DNA of 64,000 nucleotides from Providencia manganoxydans (GTDB lineage: Bacteria > Pseudomonadota > Gammaproteobacteria > Enterobacterales > Enterobacteriaceae): the NCBI RefSeq assembly GCF_016618195.1, contig NZ_CP067099.1, positions 1,612,001-1,676,000 of the forward strand. Direction: 5' to 3'. Position numbers and translations under genes: made by a program. How positions within the stretch are numbered: the stretch's first letter is position 1; each line of letters begins with the position of its first letter. Below the pieces are notes generated by a model. That model was not told the DNA's origin, ran no database searches, and saw only the letters and a program-made list of their open reading frames with translations. Below, one piece after another: positions 38,172 to 48,387 of the stretch.

Positions 38172-39611
38172 ATGAATGCATTGAGTAAATGGCGTCTTTT
38201 TCCGCGCTCCTTGCGCCAATTAGTTGTTATGGCATTTTGGTTAGTGCTATTACCACTATTGGTTTTGGCCTATCAGGCTTATCAAAGTCTGGAGCAATTG
38301 AGCAACCAAGCGGCTCAAATTAATAAAACAACCCTTTTAGATACACGACGTAGTGAGGCGATGGGGGGGCTGGCTTTAGAAATGGAAAGAAGCTATCGTC
38401 AGTATTGTGTTTTAAAAGATGAATCATTGCATACACTTTACTTAAAACAATTTTCTGATTATCAGCAAATGTTCGAACGGCAAAAAACCATTTTGCCAAA
38501 AGAAACAGATTCATCCTCACTTGCCAAGGCACTCAATGAATTAAAAACGGTAAACTGTGATAATAACGAGTTGCCAAAAGAGGTTACAAATGCATTTAGC
38601 CAATTTTCAGAGCAAAATAATTTCTTGATCCAAGAAACGCGCAATGTCATTTTTAGCCGAGGTGATCAGCTACAAAAAGCGATTGCGAATAAAGGTCAAC
38701 TATTTGGTTGGCAGAGCTTAATTCTGTTTTTGCTTAGCGTATTCTTAGTTGCGTTATTTACCCGTATGATCATTGGCCCTGTAAAAGGTATTGAGCGCAT
38801 GATTAACCGCTTAGGGACTGGCAGGACATTAGCCAGTAACTTAGAGCGTTTCAAAGGACCTCGTGAGCTTCGTTCTCTTGCTCAACGTATTATTTGGCTA
38901 AGTGAGAGGCTAGCTTGGCTAGAATCTCAACGACATGAATTTTTACGTCATATTTCCCATGAATTAAAAACACCACTTGCAAGTATGCGTGAAGGCACAG
39001 AACTGCTTGCGGATGAAGTCGCTGGGCCATTAACTGAATCACAAAAAGAAGTGGTAGAAATTTTAGATCATAGCAGTAAGCATCTTCAGCAACTTATTGA
39101 ACAGCTTCTCGATTATAATCGTAAACTGGCAGATAGCCCGCCAGAAGCACAGCATGTTGATTTGCAAAAATTGATTGAAGATATTGTGTTAGCGCACAAC
39201 CTTCCCGCAAGAGCAAAGAATATTCAAACAGAGATTCGTTTACGTATTGACCACTGCCTTGCCGAACCCACACTTCTTGGGCGGGTTATTGATAATATCT
39301 ACTCCAATGCGGTGCACTATGGCAGTGAATCAGGTAATATTTGGATCACAAGCCGTAGAATAGATAATAAGCTTGTTATTGAAGTTGCTAATACAGGTAC
39401 GCCGATCCCTGAATCAGAACAGAGTATGATCTTTGAACCTTTCTACCAAGGATCACTCGTGAGAAAAGGGGCTGTCAAAGGCAGCGGATTAGGGCTCAGT
39501 ATTGCACAAGATTGTATTAAACAAATGGGTGGGGAGCTTTCACTCGTTTCCAGTAAGTTAGCAGATGTCTGCTTTAGAATTGAACTGCCTTTAACTGCAG
39601 AGAATGAATAA
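38172..39611 (+). CDS. glrK: Sensor histidine kinase GlrK (QseE)
   Basis: This inner-membrane kinase of 479 residues phosphorylates GlrR in response to envelope or host signals. N-terminal transmembrane helix at about 15-35, a periplasmic domain with SEAMGGLALEMERSYRQYCVL (part), a second helix near 178-198, HAMP, then phospho-acceptor His in FLRHISHELKTPLASMREG (part) and the HATPase motifs GSGLGLSIA. It is first in glrK-qseG-glrR; glmY lies upstream. Confidence 0.94.
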   Translation: MNALSKWRLFPRSLRQLVVMAFWLVLLPLLVLAYQAYQSLEQLSNQAAQINKTTLLDTRRSEAMGGLALEMERSYRQYCVLKDESLHTLYLKQFSDYQQMFERQKTILPKETDSSSLAKALNELKTVNCDNNELPKEVTNAFSQFSEQNNFLIQETRNVIFSRGDQLQKAIANKGQLFGWQSLILFLLSVFLVALFTRMIIGPVKGIERMINRLGTGRTLASNLERFKGPRELRSLAQRIIWLSERLAWLESQRHEFLRHISHELKTPLASMREGTELLADEVAGPLTESQKEVVEILDHSSKHLQQLIEQLLDYNRKLADSPPEAQHVDLQKLIEDIVLAHNLPARAKNIQTEIRLRIDHCLAEPTLLGRVIDNIYSNAVHYGSESGNIWITSRRIDNKLVIEVANTGTPIPESEQSMIFEPFYQGSLVRKGAVKGSGLGLSIAQDCIKQMGGELSLVSSKLADVCFRIELPLTAENE

Positions 39612-39613
39612 TA

Positions 39614-40456
39614 ATGGCAAATCGGTCTACAGAGGTTTTATTCGCATCTAGTTTGGCGATGCGAGCGAAGCAATATATAGGGTTAACCAAAAGAACGACA
39701 GCATTGATCCGAAAACAAAAAGCGGTACATATTGGTACATTATTGTTGTCCCTCATTTTAACGGGATGTGCGGCAAAAAGTGGCCAATCGCCTTTAGAAA
39801 CATTGGCTCAAGTTGTTGTGCCTGAAGTGAAAGTAACAGATTATCGTTACGCGGCTTGTGATGGCATTTGGGATAACAATCAACCCAATGCACGTGAGAA
39901 TGCGCTATTTTGGCTGCGTATGATGGATTGTGCGGATCGCCTTGATCCCGCTATCGCACGAAAAGAGGCATCACAAGTCTCAGTTGATAATTGGTCACAA
40001 GCCTTCCAACAAAGCATTCTAATGGGCGCGGCAGAGCCTACGATCGCTGAGCGCCGTAAAATGGTTGATAGTATGAATACTTTCAGCCTTAATTTTCCAA
40101 CAGCAATTCGTCCATTGCTACAGCTATGGCGTGAACAACAAGTTCAGATAATTAACCTTGCAGAAGCAAACTCACGTTTTAAACGGTTACAGCAAGATAC
40201 TGATAATAAGCTTGACCGCATGAAAGAAGAGAATGCTAAGTTGGTTTTTGAATTGAATACGACATCACGCAAATTAGAAAACCTGACGGATATTGAAAGA
40301 CAGCTTTCATCTCGTAAGCAAAGCAGCAATGAAACTGAAAAAGAAGTTGAAGCTGTTGAGAAGACGCAAGAAAAAGCAGTGCCTAAAGATGAAAAGCCAG
40401 TCGCTGAAAGTCGTGAACCAGCAACTAATAATCAAACGGAGGGTGCGCATCCATGA
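39614..40456 (+). CDS. qseG: Lipoprotein QseG (YfhG), accessory to GlrK/GlrR
   Basis: An outer-membrane lipoprotein that in E. coli interacts with QseE/GlrK. The lipobox LTGC sits after a hydrophobic stretch (GTLLLSLILTGC). The conserved WLRMMDCADRL and the coiled-coil ending ...TRKLENLTDIERQLSSRK (here SRKLENLTDIERQL) identify it. At 280 residues it is longer than E. coli (237): extra N-terminal residues and a charged Glu/Lys tail. An ATG at 39659 is an alternative start. Its stop overlaps glrR (ATGA). Confidence 0.88.
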   Translation: MANRSTEVLFASSLAMRAKQYIGLTKRTTALIRKQKAVHIGTLLLSLILTGCAAKSGQSPLETLAQVVVPEVKVTDYRYAACDGIWDNNQPNARENALFWLRMMDCADRLDPAIARKEASQVSVDNWSQAFQQSILMGAAEPTIAERRKMVDSMNTFSLNFPTAIRPLLQLWREQQVQIINLAEANSRFKRLQQDTDNKLDRMKEENAKLVFELNTTSRKLENLTDIERQLSSRKQSSNETEKEVEAVEKTQEKAVPKDEKPVAESREPATNNQTEGAHP

Positions 40457-41793
40457 CCAGCCGTAAATCAGCAAATCTATTATTAGTGGATGATGACCCG
40501 AGTCTACTGAAGTTACTTGGAATGCGTTTAAGCAGCGAAGGTTTTAAAGTGACAACGGCTGAAAGTGGGCCTGAAGCCTTAAAAATACTGCAAAAAGAAA
40601 AAACCGATTTGGTGATTAGTGATCTCAGAATGGACGAAATGGACGGTATGGCGCTGTTTGATGAAGTTCAGAAACAGCATCCTAATTTGCCTGTTATTAT
40701 TTTAACCGCCCATGGCTCCATCCCTGATGCTGTTGCCGCCACTCAGCGGGGGGTTTTTAGCTTTTTAACTAAACCTGTTGATAAAGATGCGCTATATAAG
40801 GCTATTGATGAGGCTCTTGCTCTCTCTTCCACGCCGATTAGTGATGAGGAGTGGAGCGAAGGTATTGTCACACGTAGTCCATTGATGATTAGGCTGCTAG
40901 AACAAGCACATATGGTGGCACAGTCTGATGTTAGCGTACTGATTAATGGGCAAAGTGGTACGGGTAAAGAGGTGTTAGCGCAGGCTATCCATAAGGCCAG
41001 CCCACGAGCACGTAAACCTTTTATCGCGATCAACTGTGGTGCATTACCTGAGCAACTCTTGGAATCAGAACTATTTGGTCACGCTAAAGGTGCATTTACA
41101 GGCGCAGTGAGTAGCCGAGAAGGTTTATTCTTTGCGGCGAATGGTGGCACACTATTTCTTGATGAAATCGGTGATATGCCAATGCCTCTACAGGTTAAGC
41201 TGTTGCGAGTACTACAAGAGCGTAAGGTTCGACCTCTCGGTAGTAACCGTGACCTCGATATCGATGTACGTATTATTTCAGCGACACACCGTAACTTACC
41301 GAAGGCGATGGAGAAAAACGAATTCCGTGAAGACCTCTATTACCGTCTTAATGTAGTCAATTTACGCATTCCTGCACTGAATGAGAGAGCTGAAGATATT
41401 CCGATATTAGCTAATCATTTACTGCGTGAATCTGCATCACGACATAAACCATTTGTACGCAGTTTTTCAACAGAGGCAATGAAATGCCTGATGTCAGCAA
41501 GTTGGCCGGGTAACGTACGCCAATTAGTTAACGTGATTGAACAATGTGTTGCATTGACGACTACGCCTGTGATCAGTGAAACTCTCGTTAGCCAAGCTTT
41601 GCAGGGTGAAAATACCGCATTACCAACATTTGTTGAGGCACGTAGCCAGTTTGAGCTCAATTATCTACGTAAGTTGCTGCAAATGACCAAAGGTAACGTG
41701 ACGCAAGCGGCACGTATGGCGGGGCGAAATAGAACCGAATTTTATAAATTATTAGCACGCCATGATTTAGAAGCTAATGATTTTAAAGAATAA
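40453..41793 (+). CDS. glrR: Sigma-54-dependent response regulator GlrR (QseF)
   Basis: The 446-residue activator has a receiver domain (DDD near residue 13, Asp acceptor in VISDLRMDEMDG), a central AAA+ domain with Walker A GQSGTGKE, the sigma-54-contact loop GAFTGA and LFLDEIGDMP, and a C-terminal Fis-type helix-turn-helix (NVTQAARMAGRNRTEFYKLL start). It binds the TGTC-N10-GACA sites before glmY. Coupled to qseG by a 4-bp overlap. Confidence 0.95.
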   Translation: MTSRKSANLLLVDDDPSLLKLLGMRLSSEGFKVTTAESGPEALKILQKEKTDLVISDLRMDEMDGMALFDEVQKQHPNLPVIILTAHGSIPDAVAATQRGVFSFLTKPVDKDALYKAIDEALALSSTPISDEEWSEGIVTRSPLMIRLLEQAHMVAQSDVSVLINGQSGTGKEVLAQAIHKASPRARKPFIAINCGALPEQLLESELFGHAKGAFTGAVSSREGLFFAANGGTLFLDEIGDMPMPLQVKLLRVLQERKVRPLGSNRDLDIDVRIISATHRNLPKAMEKNEFREDLYYRLNVVNLRIPALNERAEDIPILANHLLRESASRHKPFVRSFSTEAMKCLMSASWPGNVRQLVNVIEQCVALTTTPVISETLVSQALQGENTALPTFVEARSQFELNYLRKLLQMTKGNVTQAARMAGRNRTEFYKLLARHDLEANDFKE

Positions 41794-41883
41794 TAACTAT
41801 TGTATTAAGTCGCTCAGTCGTTAATGTTCTGGTTATAAATAAATTAAAGTATTAATACACCTGCTCGGGAGAAGAAAGACCTT

Positions 41884-43506
41884 ATGAGCCGTAAGCTTAA
41901 TATTTCACTAGCTCAATTAAATTGGTTAGTTGGTGATATTGAAGGCAACTGCGAACGTATGTTGCAAGTTGTTGAACAACAAAAAAATATTGCTGACATT
42001 GTGATGTTCTCAGAGCTATCACTGACAGGGTATCCGCCAGAGGATCTATTGTTTCGCCCTGACTTAACGCAGCGTTGTTTAGTGCAATTAGAGCGCTTAC
42101 AGAAGGCAAGCAGTGAAACCGCCATTGTTGTTGGTCACCCATGGTCTGAAGGTGGCAAAATGTACAATACGTTGTCTTTTTTCTACCAAGGTGAATTACT
42201 CACGCGTTACTTCAAACAAGAACTGCCAAATTACGGTGTTTTTGATGAATTACGCTATTTTAGTGCTGGCGATAAAACCTGTGTTGTTGATTTTAAAGGT
42301 TATCGTATTGGTTTATTGATTTGTGAAGATATCTGGTTTGATGCGCCTGTTGATGCGGTGAAACAGGCTGGTGCTGAAATTTTACTCACCATCAATGCCT
42401 CACCTTATGATCGAAATAAAGAGCATATTCGTAGTGAATTGTTAGTGGCTCACTGTCAGCGCACACAATTGCCAATTATCTATTTGAACCAAGTTGGTGG
42501 GCAAGATGAACTGATTTTTGATGGGGGTTCTAAAGTATTCGCCAGTAATGGTGAAATGACCCATCAGTTATTAGATTTCAATGAACAGGTGGTGAATTGC
42601 CAGTTTAATGATTTAGACATTATACCAATGGATAACCCCGCTCCAGCACTTTCACTAGTTGCACAGGTTTATCAAGGTTTGGTGATGGCAACTCGTGATT
42701 ATATCAATAAAAATGGCTTTAATGGCGCAATTTTAGGCCTATCGGGAGGGATAGACTCAGGTCTAACCGTTGCGATAGCCGTTGATGCGATAGGTAAAGA
42801 GCGCGTACAAGCTGTTATGATGCCATTCCGCTATACCTCAGAAATGAGTATTCATGATGCCAAAGAGCAGGCTGAGTTACTTGGTGTTGAATTTGATATT
42901 GTTTCGATTGAACCAATGTTTGATGCCTTTATGGCACAGTTACAACCGATGTTTGAAGGTACACAAGTCGATACCACAGAAGAGAATTTACAGGCGCGTT
43001 GCCGTGCTGTTATCCTAATGGCGATGTCAAATAAACGCCGCCGTTTAGTATTAACCACCAGTAATAAGAGTGAATCTGCCGTTGGCTATTCCACTTTATA
43101 TGGCGATATGGCCGGTGGTTTTGATGTTTTAAAAGATGTGCCAAAAACATTGGTGTTTGAATTAGCCAAATATCGTAATACTGTCTCGCCCGCTATCCCG
43201 CAGCGTGTGATTGATAGGCCGCCTTCAGCAGAATTAGCACCAGGGCAGCTCGATCAAGACAGCTTACCACCCTATGATATTTTGGACGCACTGTTAGAAG
43301 CATACGTAGAAAAAGATTACTCAGTTGCTCAACTCATTGAACAAGGCTTCGATGAAGCAATCGTTCATCGCGTTGTGCGTCTTGTCGATATTAACGAATA
43401 TAAACGCCGTCAAGCGCCAGTTGGACCACGTATTACGGTGCGTAATTTCGGAAAAGATCGTCGTTATCCGATCACATCGGGTTTTGGCCGTAAAAACTGG
43501 TCATAG
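41884..43506 (+). CDS. nadE: Glutamine-dependent NAD+ synthetase NadE (long form)
   Basis: The last step of NAD synthesis, amidating nicotinate adenine dinucleotide with ammonia drawn from glutamine. The 540-residue chain joins an N-terminal nitrilase-type glutaminase (ELSLTGYPPEDL, catalytic Cys in GLLICEDIWFD) to a C-terminal synthetase with the PP-loop LSGGIDSGL. E. coli NadE is the short, ammonia-dependent form of 275 residues and lies elsewhere. Position just before glnB fits a nitrogen link. GGGAGAAG is the ribosome site. Confidence 0.94.
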   Translation: MSRKLNISLAQLNWLVGDIEGNCERMLQVVEQQKNIADIVMFSELSLTGYPPEDLLFRPDLTQRCLVQLERLQKASSETAIVVGHPWSEGGKMYNTLSFFYQGELLTRYFKQELPNYGVFDELRYFSAGDKTCVVDFKGYRIGLLICEDIWFDAPVDAVKQAGAEILLTINASPYDRNKEHIRSELLVAHCQRTQLPIIYLNQVGGQDELIFDGGSKVFASNGEMTHQLLDFNEQVVNCQFNDLDIIPMDNPAPALSLVAQVYQGLVMATRDYINKNGFNGAILGLSGGIDSGLTVAIAVDAIGKERVQAVMMPFRYTSEMSIHDAKEQAELLGVEFDIVSIEPMFDAFMAQLQPMFEGTQVDTTEENLQARCRAVILMAMSNKRRRLVLTTSNKSESAVGYSTLYGDMAGGFDVLKDVPKTLVFELAKYRNTVSPAIPQRVIDRPPSAELAPGQLDQDSLPPYDILDALLEAYVEKDYSVAQLIEQGFDEAIVHRVVRLVDINEYKRRQAPVGPRITVRNFGKDRRYPITSGFGRKNWS

Positions 43507-43857
<351 letters not shown>

Positions 43858-43981
43858 TCCTCGTCATACTTCGCACTACAGCGTTGTTGGCTACGCTCAC
43901 TCGCCCTAGTCACATACTAATGTATGCTCCTAGGGTCTCTTTCACATGCCGCCTAGCTGTAGCACGAATTATTTAGAGGAT
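43858..43981. repeat. Intergenic palindromic repeat, copy 5 (first of a tandem pair)
   Basis: The element runs from CGTCATACTTCGCACTACAG to TAGCACGAATTATTTAGAGG, directly after the glnB stop. Its core is nearly identical to the next copy, 126 bp on, with three differences over about 101 bp. Confidence 0.85.
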
Positions 43982-43986
43982 TTACC

Positions 43987-44107
43987 GCGTTATACATCGC
44001 GATATAGCGTTGTTGGCTACGCTCATTCGCCCTAGTCACATACTGATGTATGCTCCTAGGGTCTCTTTCACTTGCCGCCTAGCTGTAGCACGAATTATTT
44101 AGAGGAT
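43987..44107. repeat. Intergenic palindromic repeat, copy 6 (second of a tandem pair)
   Basis: Same core as copy 5, but the left end is altered (GTTATACATCGCGATATAGC). The pair has terminal bases CTGTAGCACG rather than CTGCAACTCG seen elsewhere, so they arose together by local duplication. Confidence 0.85.
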
Positions 44108-44184
44108 CTTTTTCGTCAAATTTGACGGAGTAGCGTTAGCCAATTCTTTATTTAAAACAAGCTATTTACTATTTCTCAGAAGGG

Positions 44185-44256
44185 AAAAAGCGGTAATGGT
44201 GTAAACACAAGAATGGGATTGATTAAAACTATGTTTACATGCAAAACCATTACCGC
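44185..44256 (-). terminator. Long hairpin terminator of hmp
   Basis: GCGGTAATGGT (44190-44200) pairs with ACCATTACCGC (44246-44256), and inside it GTAAACA pairs with TGTTTAC. On the minus strand a T5 run follows. It ends 12 bp after the hmp stop. The loop is long (about 24 bases). Confidence 0.7.
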
Positions 44257-44267
44257 AAAATTGCCTA

Positions 44268-45467
44268 TTAATTCAATGGCAGGGCTTTATGAGGGCCAAA
44301 GCATTCATAATGAATGTTATCTGCTGAAACACCCATATCAATCAATTGCTTACCAATATATTGCATAAAACCCACTGGCCCACAGAAATAGAATTGCATA
44401 TTTGGGATCATTAACCATTCTTTTACTGCTGATAAATCCATCAATCCACTGAATTGATAATCAAAGCCTTGCTTATCTTCAGGGCGAGGATGGTTAAACC
44501 ATATCGCAGACTGGCTATTTTTATGATGGGATAAATGCTTATTCACTTCCTGATGGAATGCGTGTACCGCACCATTTTCTGCTGCATGTAGCCAATTAAT
44601 TTGTGCGTCATGGCCTTCGTGAGTTAATTGATTAAGCATGCTTAACATCGGCGTTAAGCCAACACCTGCTGAAATCAGGGTAACAGGAGTTTGATTATCA
44701 ACATCAATGAAAAAATCACCACAAGGTGGGGCTAGATGAACAATATCTCCTTCATTGAGTTCATGGTGAATATAATTAGAGACAACTCCATTTTGTTCGC
44801 GTTTAACCGCGATACGATAACTTTGACCATTAGGAGCGGTGGTGAGTGAGTATTGACGGATCTCTTGGTTAGCTAAGCTATCATCATTGATGTAAATGGT
44901 AATATATTGGCCTGGACGATAGTCTGCAACAGGTTGTCCATCGACAGGAACAAACTCAAAACTGGTGATCACATCGCTCTGTGTTTGTTTTACTGCAATA
45001 CGAAATTCACGCAGTCCTTCCCATCCACCTTTTTTCTCCGCATTTTGGCGATAAATATCTGCTTCGCGATGAATAAAAATATCAGCTAGCACGCCATACG
45101 CTTTGCCCCAAGCATCCAAGACTTCCTGACCCAGATCCAGTAACTCATCAATTGCAGCCAGCAAGTTTTCACCGACAATTGGGTAGTGTTCAGGTTTGAT
45201 ATTTAAACTTGCATGTTTTTGAGCAATTTTTTCAACCGCTGAAATTAGTGCTTCAGGGGTTTCAATATAGGTTGCGTATGCACAAACCGCATTAAACAAC
45301 GCTTCACGTTGTGAACCATTGTTTTGATGAGTCATGTTAAAAATATCTTTGAGTTCAGGATGCTGTTTAAACATTCTGTCGTAGAAGTGTGCGGTCAGCT
45401 TAGGGCCTGTTGCCGCAATGGCAGGAATAGTAGATTTGACGATAGCGATAGTTTGTTGGTCTAGCAT
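44268..45467 (-). CDS. hmp: Flavohemoprotein Hmp (nitric oxide dioxygenase)
   Basis: Hmp turns nitric oxide and oxygen into nitrate with NAD(P)H. The 399-residue protein has a globin domain (1-140; proximal His in [17 protein letters not shown]) and an FAD/NAD ferredoxin-reductase domain (RQYSLT for [14 protein letters not shown] for [13 protein letters not shown] near the end). It diverges from glyA, as in E. coli, and has an NsrR-type operator upstream. Confidence 0.96.
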   Translation of the reverse strand: MLDQQTIAIVKSTIPAIAATGPKLTAHFYDRMFKQHPELKDIFNMTHQNNGSQREALFNAVCAYATYIETPEALISAVEKIAQKHASLNIKPEHYPIVGENLLAAIDELLDLGQEVLDAWGKAYGVLADIFIHREADIYRQNAEKKGGWEGLREFRIAVKQTQSDVITSFEFVPVDGQPVADYRPGQYITIYINDDSLANQEIRQYSLTTAPNGQSYRIAVKREQNGVVSNYIHHELNEGDIVHLAPPCGDFFIDVDNQTPVTLISAGVGLTPMLSMLNQLTHEGHDAQINWLHAAENGAVHAFHQEVNKHLSHHKNSQSAIWFNHPRPEDKQGFDYQFSGLMDLSAVKEWLMIPNMQFYFCGPVGFMQYIGKQLIDMGVSADNIHYECFGPHKALPLN

Positions 45468-45510
45468 GGCAGACTCCCTTGAAAATTCTTCACTAGCAGA
45501 TGAAATTTAT

Positions 45511-45533
45511 AACATGTATTTTAAATGCAACTT
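45511..45533 (-). promoter_or_regulatory. NsrR-binding site upstream of hmp
   Basis: The left half AACATGTATTT and right half AAATGCAACTT, joined by one base, form an imperfect 11-1-11 palindrome that differs from the NsrR consensus (AAGATGCATTT and its complement) at three positions. NsrR represses hmp until nitric oxide destroys its cluster. The site lies 44 bp before the hmp start. Confidence 0.75.
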
Positions 45534-45696
45534 ATAACTTTTAACTCACAATGTAAATAGGTCTATTAAAAAAAGGCCTAAAAATAGAGTGTTTATTGAT
45601 GTGACGATAAAAAAATAGCGTTTAATATCTTTACAATATGAATTTGTATGATTTTATTTTGATGCAACTTATGTTGATTTAGTGTCAATAAAATAT

Positions 45697-45712
45697 ATGC
45701 AAACGTTTGCGT
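45697..45712 (+). promoter_or_regulatory. PurR operator of glyA
   Basis: ATGCAAACGTTTGCGT matches the PurR consensus with one change at the first positions and is nearly a perfect palindrome. It is 107 bp before glyA. PurR control of glyA is established in E. coli. No other clear element was seen in the 351-bp hmp-glyA gap apart from the NsrR site. Confidence 0.85.
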
Positions 45713-45818
45713 ATATTTTTTGTTTAGGGCTATCACCTCGAACAAAAAGAGTTTACACTGTGTGCTATTGCGTTAGTTTTATTACCAACTTATTGAATAG
45801 CTGAGGCAGGAGAAGCGG

Positions 45819-47072
45819 ATGTTAAAGCGTGAAATGAATATTGCAGATTATGACCCACAACTTTGGGAAGCAATGGAGCAGGAAGTTGTACGTCAAGAAG
45901 AACATATTGAATTAATAGCTTCAGAAAACTACACCAGTCCACGAGTGATGCAAGCTCAAGGATCTCAGCTAACAAATAAATATGCAGAAGGCTATCCGGG
46001 GAAACGTTATTACGGCGGCTGTGAATATGTGGATGTTGTTGAGCAATTAGCGATTGACCGTGCAAAAGAGCTGTTTGGTGCGGATTATGCTAACGTGCAG
46101 CCACATTCAGGTTCACAAGCTAACGCTGCCGTTTATATGGCATTATTACAACCAGGTGACACGGTTTTAGGTATGAACCTTGCCCATGGTGGTCACTTAA
46201 CTCACGGCTCTCCGGTTAACTTCTCAGGTAAACTGTATAACATCGTACCTTACGGTATTGATGAAAGTGGCAAAATCGACTACGACGATATCAAAGAACA
46301 AGCGTTAAAACACAAACCTAAAATGATTATCGGTGGTTTTTCTGCTTACTCAGGTGTGGTTGATTGGGCAAAAATGCGTGAAATCGCAGATAGCATCAAT
46401 GCTTACTTGTTCGTTGATATGGCTCACGTTGCAGGGCTCATTGCTGCGGGTGTTTATCCGAACCCAGTTCCACATGCACATATCGTAACAACGACTACAC
46501 ACAAAACATTAGCGGGTCCGCGTGGTGGTTTGATCCTTGCAAAAGGTGGCGATGAAGAACTGTATAAAAAACTAAACTCAGCAGTATTTCCAGGTTCTCA
46601 AGGTGGTCCGCTAATGCATGTTATTGCAGGTAAAGCGGTTGCACTGAAAGAAGCAATGGAGCCTGAGTTTAAAGTTTATCAACAGCAAGTTGCTAAAAAT
46701 GCGAAAGCAATGGTAGAAATTTTCCAGCAACGCGGTTATAAAGTGGTATCTGGTGGTACAGAGAACCACTTGTTCCTAGTTGATTTGGTTGATAAAAATA
46801 TCACAGGTAAAGATGCAGATGCTGCGTTAGGCCGTGCTAATATCACTGTTAACAAAAACAGCGTTCCTAACGATCCTAAAAGCCCATTTGTTACCTCTGG
46901 TATTCGCGTTGGGACACCCGCCATCACTCGTCGTGGCTTCACTGAAGCAGACGCACGTGAATTAGCGGGCTGGATGTGTGATGTGTTAGATAATCTTAAT
47001 GATGAAGCGACCATTGAGCGTATCAAGCAAAAAGTATTAAACATCTGCGCTAAGTACCCAGTTTACGCATAA
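45819..47072 (+). CDS. glyA: Serine hydroxymethyltransferase GlyA
   Basis: A cytosolic PLP enzyme that interconverts serine and glycine and supplies one-carbon units as methylene-tetrahydrofolate. Its 417 residues are the same as E. coli. The PLP lysine is Lys229 in [29 protein letters not shown] and [13 protein letters not shown] are intact. A terminator follows. Purine control comes from the PurR box upstream. Confidence 0.98.
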   Translation: MLKREMNIADYDPQLWEAMEQEVVRQEEHIELIASENYTSPRVMQAQGSQLTNKYAEGYPGKRYYGGCEYVDVVEQLAIDRAKELFGADYANVQPHSGSQANAAVYMALLQPGDTVLGMNLAHGGHLTHGSPVNFSGKLYNIVPYGIDESGKIDYDDIKEQALKHKPKMIIGGFSAYSGVVDWAKMREIADSINAYLFVDMAHVAGLIAAGVYPNPVPHAHIVTTTTHKTLAGPRGGLILAKGGDEELYKKLNSAVFPGSQGGPLMHVIAGKAVALKEAMEPEFKVYQQQVAKNAKAMVEIFQQRGYKVVSGGTENHLFLVDLVDKNITGKDADAALGRANITVNKNSVPNDPKSPFVTSGIRVGTPAITRRGFTEADARELAGWMCDVLDNLNDEATIERIKQKVLNICAKYPVYA

Positions 47073-47097
47073 TTTAAGCTAGTGTTAAATTTACTTA

Positions 47098-47120
47098 AAC
47101 CCGCTTCTGGCGGGTTTTTT
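47098..47120 (+). terminator. Rho-independent terminator of glyA
   Basis: AAACCCGC-TTCT-GGCGGGTT followed by a T6 run, 26 bp after the glyA stop. Confidence 0.92.
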
Positions 47121-47143
47121 GTATTGAAAAACAAGGAGGAATA

Positions 47144-48295
47144 ATGGTAATCCCATCAACGCATTGGCTTGCGATTGACTATTTTACCTATTTTTTAGCT
47201 TACAGTATTTTCTTGCCGTTTTGGTCAATTTGGCTACAAGGGGAAGGTATTGATGCTGAAATGATCGGATTGCTATTGGGAATAGGGCTAGCTGCACGTT
47301 TTCTTGGTTCAATGTTTATCACACCGATGGTAAAAGATCCCTCAAAACTCATTACTGCGTTGCGAATACTGGCTGCACTTTCTCTGATATTTGCGATTGG
47401 GTTTGCTTTTGGATCGCATTGGGCATGGTTATTTTTTGTCATGATTGGGTTTAATTTGTTTTTTTCACCGATGGTTCCCCTTGGTGATTCATTAGCAGGG
47501 ACGTGGCAAAAACAATTTCCATTTGATTATGGCAAAATTCGAGTTTGGGGTTCAATCGCATTTATTATCGGCTCTTCATTAATGGGCCATTATGCAAGCG
47601 TTTATGGCCATCAGTCCATCATGATTGGATTAATTATTAGCTGTTTGGCGTTGTTACTAGGCGCGATGCTTAAACCAATGGTTATGCCTGCGGGGGTATT
47701 TAAAACGGTAGGTGAGTCTAAAATTACCTTCAAACAGCTTATTGCAGATAAAAATATTATTCGATTTCTCGTTTGTGTCACCTTATTGCAGGGCGCACAT
47801 GCTGCGTACTATGGCTTTGCTTCATTATTTTGGAAAGAAGCGGGGTATTCAGATTCAGTCATTGGTAATTTGTGGTCACTTGGGGTGGTGGCTGAAGTGG
47901 TGGTCTTTATGTTAAGTCATAAGCTATTCCGTCGTTGGAGTGCTCGCAACTTGCTATTGTTGTCCGCTGTATGTGGCATTATTCGGTGGAGCTTAATGGG
48001 GGCTTTTACTTCACTTCCTGTGCTGATCGTGGTGCAAATATTGCATAGTGGTACGTTTACAGTTTGTCATCTCGCTGCGATGCGGTTTATTAGTTCACGT
48101 AAAGAAAACGAAATTATTCCGTTACAAGCTGTCTATTCCGCATTAGCAATGGGAGGCGGTCTAGCAATAATGACGATTGTGGCGGGCGCAATTTATAAAC
48201 GTGTCCCTGATCAACATGGTGTTGTTTTTTATTTAATGGCATTGTTGGCAATACCTGCATTATTTATTCGACCAAAAGTTACTGCACAGTCATAA
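47144..48295 (+). CDS. hcaT: MFS transporter, HcaT-like (3-phenylpropionate permease family)
   Basis: This inner-membrane carrier of 383 residues has about 12 hydrophobic segments. The N-terminal [21 protein letters not shown] (part) and [27 protein letters not shown] resemble HcaT of E. coli, which also lies between glyA and suhB. The hca catabolic genes are not in the window, so the substrate may differ; related MFS_1-like proteins also carry nucleosides or sugars. AAGGAGG precedes the ATG. Confidence 0.78.
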   Translation: [383 protein letters not shown]

Positions 48296-48339
48296 GCTGG
48301 TGTTTTGCGATTACCAGTGCATTTATGGCTCTATCAATA

Positions 48340-48370
48340 AAAAAGGCGCTGAAGGATTTCCAGCGCCTTT
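48340..48370. terminator. Bidirectional terminator between hcaT and suhB
   Basis: AAAGGCGCTG / CAGCGCCTTT, a 10-bp perfect stem with an 9-base loop flanked by an A-run on the left, which serves suhB on the minus strand, and TTT on the right. Confidence 0.85.
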
Positions 48371-48387
48371 CAAGATGTATTGTTAGT

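Noticed and set aside
38001..38219. Minus-strand ORF overlapping the glrK start
   Set aside because: It overlaps a well-supported gene and shows no recognisable protein features.
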